Below, one piece after another: positions 24,003 to 30,631 of a stretch of DNA of 30,631 bases. This DNA comes from CAZCFB01 sp964511535. GTDB lineage: Bacteria; Myxococcota_A; Polyangia; GCA-2747355; CAZCFB01. The notes beneath the pieces were generated by a model. The model made no database searches, was not told the origin of the DNA, and was given only the letters and a program-made list of their open reading frames with translations. How positions within the stretch are numbered: the stretch's first letter is position 1; every line of letters begins with the position of its first letter. The stretch is taken from assembly GCA_964511535.1 (NCBI GenBank), contig CAZEFW010000116.1, positions 1 through 30,631 on the forward strand, in the 5' to 3' direction. The position numbers were made by a program, and so were the translations under genes.

Positions 24003-27000
24003 ATGAGATCGATCCGAGGCGTGCTGGTCATCACCATCCTTTCCCTCCCCCTGGTCGCCCAGGCGAGGGTCAACCCGCTGCGCATTGTCACGGATCGAAT
24101 GCTCCGTGCCGAGGTGCTCATCACTCTGGACACCTCCGGATCCATGGCGTGGTATCCGAACCCGTCCTGGTCCGTGGGTACCGACTGCGGAGGCAACCGC
24201 GCGGGCACCGTGGATCTTTGCGGCGACGGACAGTGCAGCGGCTCCGAGGGCAGCCCGTCGAACCGCTGCTACTCTGACTGCAACCTGAGCCGGGCCACGG
24301 ACTGGCAGGCGGGATCGCCGCCCCAGTGCAGCCCCAGCAACCCCCGCACCTCGCGCATGTTCATCCTCAAGCGGGTGCTGCGCGGCATGCTGCCCGAGAT
24401 CCGCCAATCGGCCAGCATCGGCATGGTCTCTTTCTGGCAGTCCGGCTACCACCGCTACTACCTGGAGCACCACAGCGGGCCCTCTCGCAAGGTCTCGGTG
24501 TTCTTCACCCGGTTCGAGCTGCAGCACCTCGGCGCGTGGGATGGCAAGGACGACCGCCCCATGCCCGGCTTCAAGTGGAACGGCACTCCCTACACCCTGC
24601 TCAGCGGCGCGGGCATGCCCGTGACCCAGGACAGCCTCTACTCCCGCTCGGACGACTCCTCGGTTGAGACCCGCTTCCGCTTCAGCGATGCAGGCCTGCA
24701 GCACAACCAGGGCGGCCACACCTGGAAGTTCCGGGGCAGCTACTACACCTTCAGCGCCCGGCCCATCCGGCGCTGGACCTACTACACCAGCAGCACCTAC
24801 CTCGGCCCCCAGTTCGTGGACAGCAAGGGGCGTCGCTGGGTGCACAACCGCTTCGACTACCGCTACAGCGGCCACGGCATCAACTACGGCACCTCTGGAA
24901 AGGTGGTGGAGAACCTGCCGTTCAAGCAGACCCAGGCCGCCGTGGACGCCTCGCTGTTCAACATCATCTCCAAGCTGAACTCCGCTCGAAACGGCGGCAT
25001 CTGGGCCTGGGGCGGCACCCCCACCGGCCCCGCCCTGGAGACCGCGCGGCAGCACTACCGCGCGCGCCAGCTCGGCACCGGCCCGTACAAGTTCACCGGC
25101 CCGGATAACAACGCGACCTGCCGGCCTCGCTTCGTGCTGCTGCTCACCGACGGCCAGTCCAACCGCGGCAAGAAGCCGTGGGACGTGGCGCGGGCGATCT
25201 ACAACGACCCGACCTTCAGCGGCAACCCGATCCGCACCCTGGTGGTGGGGCTGCCCGGCCTGCCCTCCTCGGCGGTGCAGGAACTGGACCGCACCGCCGA
25301 CTACGGCGACGACGGCAAGCTGAACAACAGCAAGACCGCCTACTACGCCAACAACGAGGGCGCCCTGTCCAAGGTGCTCAAGGAGGTGCTGCTCGACATG
25401 GTCAAGGGGGACTACGCCACCACCTCAGCGACGGTCACCTCCTCGGACAGCGGGCTCACCACCGGCAACCTGGCGCTCATCCCGTCCACGGAGTTCCCCG
25501 GCTGGCGCGGCCAGTTCAAGGCGCTGGATCTGGCGCAGTATCCCTTCGCCAACAAGTGGGACGCCGGCGTGATGCTGCAGAAGCAGGCGTACAACAAGCG
25601 CAAGCTGTTCACAGGACTGCGGGGCGTACAGAAGGGCAACCCGGTGCCGCTGTTCTCCGAGGACGGCGTGGTCAACCTTCACGGCGGCTGCCTCGGCTGC
25701 GGCTCAAAGGGGCTGTGGCACGTGTGGAACCGGGTCGGGACGCCGCCCGCGGACGACGTGATGAAGGCCTTCGTCGAGTGGCTGGCCGGCAAGAGCAAGA
25801 CGTGGAAGCTCGGGCCGGTGTTCCGCTCCACGCCGGCGGTGGTGGGACAGCCCCCCGTGTACAACGGCGTGTGGAAGCACCAGCTGTACCGCAACATCAT
25901 GGCCGCGCGCGAGCGGCTGATCTACCTGCCGTCCAACGACGGCCTGCTGCACGCGTTCCGCGCCCGGGACGGCAGCGAGGCCTTCGCATACCTCTCGCCC
26001 AACCTGCTGCCCGCGCTGCTCGGCCTGTACCAGCAGGGCGGGCTGGACCCCGACCCGAAGAAGTTCAAGTGGATCCTCGGCTCCTCGCCGCGGGTGGAGG
26101 ACGTGCCCGACGCCAGCAAGAAGACCGGCTGGGCCACCCAGCTGGTGCTCACCATGGGCGCGGGCGGCGAGGACTACGTTGTGCTCGACATCACCGAGCC
26201 GTCCCTGTGCAACGCCGCCAAGTGCGAGCTCAAGCCGTGGCCCTTCCGGGTCATCGCCCACTCGACGGAGAAGGCCGCCCTCGACCCGATCCTGGGTGAG
26301 ACCTGGTCCGTGCCGGCGCTGTTCTACACCAACCCGACCAAGAAGAAGATCCGCGCCCGCATGGCCATGGGCGGCGGCTACGGCGATCAAGGGAGCGAGG
26401 GCAACTACTACAGCTTCTTCACCCGGCCCCACCACCTGCCCAAGTCGGTGGAGCACAACGGCAGCGGCGCCCAGGTGGAGTTCGGCGCCCTGCCCGACAC
26501 GGTGGCGGCCGTGGACCCGTCCAAGTCCCGGGCGGTCATCGCCACTTACCAGGCCGACCTGGCGGGGAGGGTAGTGCGCTACCACCGCGGCCGACAGCAC
26601 AAGATGGAGACCGTGCTGGACGCGGGCGTGTACCAGCCGTTCTACTTCGCGCCGGCGGTCTACCCTGCCGGCAGTAACGTGGTGGTCATGGCCATGGCGT
26701 CGGGCTCCGCTGACGAGGAGAAGCCGCCGGCAGGCGCCGAATCGACCCTCTATGTCCGCAGCGAAAAGAACGGCACCATCGACCTGACCAACGACAACGT
26801 GACCTGCGCCGTGAGCGATATCTGCTCCGGCAGCGGCGGCTGCCCGGAGAAGGTCCCGGCCAGCTGCGCGGCCCCTGGCGCCAACGCCAAGCCGGTGGCC
26901 CGCCCCCTCATCGTCTACAGCAAGGTGGGCAACACCGGCGCCAAGTACGACATGTTCTTCCTGGTCTACGAGCCGTCCACCTCGCTGTGCGAGCTCGGCT

Positions 27001-27260
27001 CCAGCTGGCTGATCCGCATCGCGACCGACGGCGGCGATCAGGAGCTGGTGAGCGCCACCGAGTACAAGGGCGTGCGCGCCACCGGCTTCACCACCGTGGG
27101 CGGGGGCGTGGACCTGGCCATCACCCACATCGGCACCAAGGGTGCCAAGGCGGGGGCCTTCACGGTGGTTGAGAAGTACCTCAAGAACACCGGCCTCGCG
27201 GTGGCGCCGGTTGTGGAGACCTGGAAGGAGGTCCGCAGCCCCATGGGCACCAACAAGTAG
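24003..27260 (+). CDS. PilY1/PilC-like protein with N-terminal VWA domain and beta-propeller
   Basis: 1085 residues. It has a cleavable signal peptide (hydrophobic to about residue 19, probable cleavage after AQA, 19-21), so it is not a lipoprotein. The VWA domain has the metal site D43-T-S45-G-S47, Thr339 in the GGTPTGPAL segment and D383 in LLLTDGQSN. A large insertion (about 50-300) lies between the first two. The C-terminal part (about 610-1040) fits the PilC/PilY1 beta-propeller, with the ERLIYLPSNDGLLHAFRARDGSE segment and MGAGGEDYVVLDITEPS. PilY1 proteins sit at the type IV pilus tip and help pilus extension, adhesion and mechanosensing. No other pilus gene is in the window. It converges on polA with a 9-bp gap. 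Confidence 0.9.
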   Translation: MRSIRGVLVITILSLPLVAQARVNPLRIVTDRMLRAEVLITLDTSGSMAWYPNPSWSVGTDCGGNRAGTVDLCGDGQCSGSEGSPSNRCYSDCNLSRATDWQAGSPPQCSPSNPRTSRMFILKRVLRGMLPEIRQSASIGMVSFWQSGYHRYYLEHHSGPSRKVSVFFTRFELQHLGAWDGKDDRPMPGFKWNGTPYTLLSGAGMPVTQDSLYSRSDDSSVETRFRFSDAGLQHNQGGHTWKFRGSYYTFSARPIRRWTYYTSSTYLGPQFVDSKGRRWVHNRFDYRYSGHGINYGTSGKVVENLPFKQTQAAVDASLFNIISKLNSARNGGIWAWGGTPTGPALETARQHYRARQLGTGPYKFTGPDNNATCRPRFVLLLTDGQSNRGKKPWDVARAIYNDPTFSGNPIRTLVVGLPGLPSSAVQELDRTADYGDDGKLNNSKTAYYANNEGALSKVLKEVLLDMVKGDYATTSATVTSSDSGLTTGNLALIPSTEFPGWRGQFKALDLAQYPFANKWDAGVMLQKQAYNKRKLFTGLRGVQKGNPVPLFSEDGVVNLHGGCLGCGSKGLWHVWNRVGTPPADDVMKAFVEWLAGKSKTWKLGPVFRSTPAVVGQPPVYNGVWKHQLYRNIMAARERLIYLPSNDGLLHAFRARDGSEAFAYLSPNLLPALLGLYQQGGLDPDPKKFKWILGSSPRVEDVPDASKKTGWATQLVLTMGAGGEDYVVLDITEPSLCNAAKCELKPWPFRVIAHSTEKAALDPILGETWSVPALFYTNPTKKKIRARMAMGGGYGDQGSEGNYYSFFTRPHHLPKSVEHNGSGAQVEFGALPDTVAAVDPSKSRAVIATYQADLAGRVVRYHRGRQHKMETVLDAGVYQPFYFAPAVYPAGSNVVVMAMASGSADEEKPPAGAESTLYVRSEKNGTIDLTNDNVTCAVSDICSGSGGCPEKVPASCAAPGANAKPVARPLIVYSKVGNTGAKYDMFFLVYEPSTSLCELGSSWLIRIATDGGDQELVSATEYKGVRATGFTTVGGGVDLAITHIGTKGAKAGAFTVVEKYLKNTGLAVAPVVETWKEVRSPMGTNK

Positions 27261-27269
27261 GTCGCGCGC

Positions 27270-29948
27270 TCAGTGGGCCTCGGCCCAGTTGTCCCCCACG
27301 CCGGTGTCCACCTTCAGCGGCACGTCGAGCTTCATCACGCCGGACATCTCCTCCACCGCCATGGCACCCAGAGCTTCCACGTCCCGAGGCCGCACCTCGA
27401 ACACCAGCTCGTCGTGCACTGTCAGGATCATCGGCGCGTCCATACCCTCGGTCTCCAGCCGCGCCTCCATGCGCAGCATGGCCAGCTTCATCAGGTCGGC
27501 GGCGGTGCCCTGGATCGGCGTGTTGCGCACGATGCGCTCGGCGTACATCCGGTTGTTGCGTCGTGAAGACTTGATGTCCGGCACCGGGCGGGACCTGCCC
27601 AGCAGGGTGCGCACCACCCCGGTCTCCCGCGCCTCCTCGATGGTGCGCTCCATGAAGGTCTGCACCCCGGCGTAGCGCGCGAAGTAGTTCTGGATGTACT
27701 CGGTGGCCGTGTTGCGCGGGATGCGTAGCTGGCGCGACAGGCCCCAGTCGGACTGGCCGTAGATCACGCCGAAGTTGACCGCCTTGGCCACGCGGCGCTG
27801 GTCCGAGGTCACCTCCTCCGGCGCGATGCCGAACACCTCGGCGGCGGTGCGGCGGTGGACGTCCTCCCCCTCGCTGAACGACGCCAGCAGGGTCGGGTCC
27901 TGGGACAGGTGAGCCAGCACCCGGAGCTCCACCTGGGAGTAGTCCGCCGAGAGCAGCACCCTGCCCTCCGGCGCCGAGAACGCGGCCCGGATCTGCCGCC
28001 CGAGCTCGGTCCGGATCGGGATGTTCTGCAGGTTCGGGTCCGAGCTGCTCAGGCGGCCGGTGGCGGCCACCGCCTGGTTATAGCTGGTGTGCACCCTGCC
28101 CGTGCGCGGGTGGATCAGCGCGGGCAAGGTGTCGATGTAGGTGTTCTTGAGCTTGGAGAGGGTGCGGAACTCCTCGATCTGCCCGGCGATGGGGTGCTGC
28201 AAGGCCAGGTCGGCCAGGGTATCGGAGTCGGTGGAGTAGCCGGTCTTGGTCTTGCGGCCCGGCGTGAGGCCCAGCTCCTCGAACAGCAGCTTCTGCAGCT
28301 GCTTGGGCGAGTTGATGTTCACCGGCCAGCTGGCCTGGCCCCGGATCTCGGCCTCGATATCGGCGATCTGCCCCTCCACCTCGCGGCTCATCTGCATCAG
28401 CCGCGCCGCGTCCAGGTGCACGCCCCGACGCTCCATGCGCGCCAGCACGGGCCACAGGGGCATCTCCATCTCGTGCAGCAGCCGCTCGTGCTCGTCGTCG
28501 GCGGTCAGGCGCTCGCCCAGCTGGTCCGCCAGGCGCAGGGTGACGTCGGCGTCCTCGGCGGCGTACTCGGTGGCGCGATCCAGCTCCACCAGCGAGAACG
28601 ACCCGCCCTTCCCCGCCACCGACGAGAACGTGATCATCTCGTGGTTCAGGTGGTCGCGCGCCAGGGCGTCCAGGCCGTGAGAGTTTCGCGCCGCGTCCAG
28701 TACGTACGAGGCGAGCATCGGGTCCAGGGTCACGCCCTTGACCTCGAGGCCGGCCTCGGCCAGCACGATCCAGTCGTACTTGAAGTTCTGGCCGTACTTG
28801 GGCAGGTCCGGGTCCTCCAGCAGCGGCCGCAGCCGCTCGAGCACCAGCTGGACGTCCAGCTGGTCGGGGCAGCCGAGGTAGTCATGCCCCACCGGGACGT
28901 AGCACGCCTCACCCGGGGCCCACGCCAGGCAGATCCCCACCAGGCGGGCCTTCATCGGGTCGAGGTCCGTGGTCTCCACATCCACCGCGCAGCGGCCGGC
29001 GGCCAGGATCAGCCCCACCACCTCGTCCAGCTCCTCGGCGGTGAGCACCGTGCGATAGGCGGAGCGGTCGATGGCCGGGGGCAGGTCCACCGGCTCGCCG
29101 AGCTTGCCCTGCAGGCGGCCGAAGTCGAGCCGCCGGAACAGCTCGCCCAGGGCGGCGGCGTCCAGGTCGTCGTGGCGCAGGTCGGCCAGGTTCACCGGCG
29201 GCTCGCAGTCCTCCTTGAGCGCCACCAGCTGCCGCGAGAGGCGCGCTTGCTCGGCGTACTGCACCAGGTTCTGCTTCAGCTTCTTGCCCGAGACCTGATC
29301 CGGCGAGGCCAGGGCGGTCTCCAGGTCGCCGAAGTTGGTGAGCAGCTTGGCGGCGGTCTTGGCGCCCACCCCCGGGATGCCCGGCACGTTGTCCACCTTG
29401 TCCCCGCACAGCGCCAGGTAGTCGCCCAGCTGCTCCGGGTTGACGCCGAACTTCTCGAGCACCTGCGCCGGCCCCACTTCGCGGTTCTTGTGGGTGTCCA
29501 GCACCCGCACGCCGTCGCCCACCAGCTGCATCAGGTCCTTGTCCGAGGAGAGGATGGTCACCTGCATGCCCTCGGCCCGGGCCAGCCTGGCGTAGGTGGC
29601 GATGAGGTCGTCGGCCTCGACCCCTTCCAGCCGAACCTCGGCGATTCCGAACCCCTCCACAGCCTGCTCCACCAGCTCGAACTGGGGGATCAGGTCCTCG
29701 GGCGTGGGCGGTCGGTTAGCCTTGTACTCGGGGAAGATCTCCTTTCGGAAGGTGGGCCCCACCGAGTCCATCACCGCGGCGATGTAGTCGGGCCGCTCCT
29801 CTTCGAGCAGGCGGAAGATCATGGCGCAGAAGCCGTAGACCGCGCCGGTGGGGGTGCCGTCGGGCGCGGTGAACGGCGGCAGCGCGTGGTACGCGCGGAA
29901 GATGAAGTTGGAGGTATCTATGAGGTAGATTCGCGGGGCGTCGGGCAT
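27270..29948 (-). CDS. polA: DNA polymerase I
   Basis: 892 residues from the ATG at 29948, which opens on the family's MPDAPRIYLIDTSNFIFRAYHA beginning; an upstream extension to 30017 would overlap the preceding gene. The 5'-nuclease domain (about 1-290) has D11, the EYKANRPP segment and the GDKVDNVPGIPGVG helix-hairpin. The 3'-5' exonuclease is intact: D323-V-E325 (Exo I), D392 in GQNFKYD (Exo II), and Y462 and D466 in YAAED (Exo III). The polymerase domain has motif A D669 (SADYSQVELR), motif B RRVAKAVNFG with Phe, and motif C D846-E (VHDELV). It fills gaps, removes primers and repairs DNA. The gene follows the acidic-tailed gene by 28 bp, likely in one operon. Confidence 0.97.
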   Translation of the reverse strand: MPDAPRIYLIDTSNFIFRAYHALPPFTAPDGTPTGAVYGFCAMIFRLLEEERPDYIAAVMDSVGPTFRKEIFPEYKANRPPTPEDLIPQFELVEQAVEGFGIAEVRLEGVEADDLIATYARLARAEGMQVTILSSDKDLMQLVGDGVRVLDTHKNREVGPAQVLEKFGVNPEQLGDYLALCGDKVDNVPGIPGVGAKTAAKLLTNFGDLETALASPDQVSGKKLKQNLVQYAEQARLSRQLVALKEDCEPPVNLADLRHDDLDAAALGELFRRLDFGRLQGKLGEPVDLPPAIDRSAYRTVLTAEELDEVVGLILAAGRCAVDVETTDLDPMKARLVGICLAWAPGEACYVPVGHDYLGCPDQLDVQLVLERLRPLLEDPDLPKYGQNFKYDWIVLAEAGLEVKGVTLDPMLASYVLDAARNSHGLDALARDHLNHEMITFSSVAGKGGSFSLVELDRATEYAAEDADVTLRLADQLGERLTADDEHERLLHEMEMPLWPVLARMERRGVHLDAARLMQMSREVEGQIADIEAEIRGQASWPVNINSPKQLQKLLFEELGLTPGRKTKTGYSTDSDTLADLALQHPIAGQIEEFRTLSKLKNTYIDTLPALIHPRTGRVHTSYNQAVAATGRLSSSDPNLQNIPIRTELGRQIRAAFSAPEGRVLLSADYSQVELRVLAHLSQDPTLLASFSEGEDVHRRTAAEVFGIAPEEVTSDQRRVAKAVNFGVIYGQSDWGLSRQLRIPRNTATEYIQNYFARYAGVQTFMERTIEEARETGVVRTLLGRSRPVPDIKSSRRNNRMYAERIVRNTPIQGTAADLMKLAMLRMEARLETEGMDAPMILTVHDELVFEVRPRDVEALGAMAVEEMSGVMKLDVPLKVDTGVGDNWAEAH

Positions 29949-29976
29949 GACCCGATCTGTACCACAGGCGGGGGGG

Positions 29977-30480
<504 letters not shown>

Positions 30481-30526
30481 CTCATCTCCTGCAAGAATTC
30501 CGCAACGTTATCAGCATCAGCTGTCT

Positions 30527-30556
30527 ATTGTTAGCGCGCCGCGTCATTCCGGTCAA
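30527..30556 (-). promoter_or_regulatory. sigma70-type promoter upstream of acidic-tailed gene and polA
   Basis: On the minus strand, TTGACC (30556-30551) and AACAAT (30532-30527) are 18 bp apart. The -35 matches 5/6 and the -10 matches 4/6. It overlaps the edge of the hairpin repeat at 30543-30583. Confidence 0.45.
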
Positions 30557-30624
30557 GCCAAGGGCGCTCGCCTCTGGCGAGCGAATGACAAAACGACGGA
30601 ACGACGAAACGACGAAACGACGAA
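30543..30624. repeat. hairpin plus ACGACGAA octamer repeat
   Basis: A perfect hairpin, CGCTCGCC-TCT-GGCGAGCG (30565-30583), is enclosed by the inverted pair GTCATTC (30543-30549) and GAATGAC (30583-30589). It is followed by four 8-bp units, ACGACGGA then three ACGACGAA (30593-30624), running to near the window end. The plan of hairpin plus short tandem units resembles the elements at 2620-2772 and 7610-7991 with different sequence. The true end of the element is not visible. Confidence 0.8.
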
Positions 30625-30631
30625 ATGGTCT

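Overview
The window is 30.6 kb of dense, high-GC bacterial DNA. Most of it is coding, and nearly every real gene throws long shadow ORFs on the other strand. Gene content suggests a Gram-negative, 'deltaproteobacterial'/Myxococcota-like chromosome: many outer-surface lipoproteins, thrombospondin-type-3 calcium repeats, VWA domains, a PilY1-like protein, a double-GAF histidine kinase and a Gld-like ABC system. The taxonomic guess rests on gene style only. No rRNA, tRNA, CRISPR array, transposase or integrase was seen.

Left part (1-8.3 kb). Three tandem same-strand paralogues (181-2535, 2841-5138, 5262-7610) encode about 770-residue lipoproteins. Each has acidic TSP3-like calcium repeats, a cysteine-rich segment and a C-terminal VWA domain with an intact DxSxS metal site. 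The outer two copies are far closer to each other than to the middle one. They share a 108-bp perfectly identical block, almost identical 3' ends and a 152-bp repeat (one mismatch) downstream of each. The gaps after copies 1 and 3 hold inverted arrays of a CTTGAGG heptamer and short hairpins with a GCA/TGC triloop. A small membrane/coiled-coil protein gene (7997-8284, minus) follows.

Middle part (8.4-16.3 kb). A secreted DUF547 protein (plus strand) converges on a five-gene minus-strand operon. In transcription order it encodes a soluble double-GAF histidine kinase, a TPR/HEAT-like lipoprotein, an ABC ATPase, a fused GldF-type permease plus GldG-type periplasmic protein, and a DUF4340 protein. 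The last three form a recognisable Gld-like ABC module; the kinase and lipoprotein at the head are the unusual part.

Right part (16.5-30.6 kb). A lipoprotein of seven tandem ~140-residue beta-sandwich-like repeats has a good sigma70-type promoter. Next come an EF-G paralogue and, divergent from it, an Hsp70 whose helical lid is replaced by a disordered stretch and a cationic amphipathic tail. A PilY1-like VWA/beta-propeller protein then converges on a two-gene minus-strand unit: an acidic-tailed protein of unknown function and DNA polymerase I with all proofreading and polymerase motifs intact. The window ends in a hairpin plus ACGACGAA octamer repeat.

Taken together the region encodes several surface or envelope proteins (three VWA-TSP3 lipoproteins, the seven-repeat lipoprotein, PilY1-like, DUF547) and an envelope-linked ABC module, interleaved with housekeeping genes (EF-G, Hsp70, polA). 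The least explained parts are the VWA-TSP3 triplet with its repeat tails and the kinase-headed Gld-like operon.
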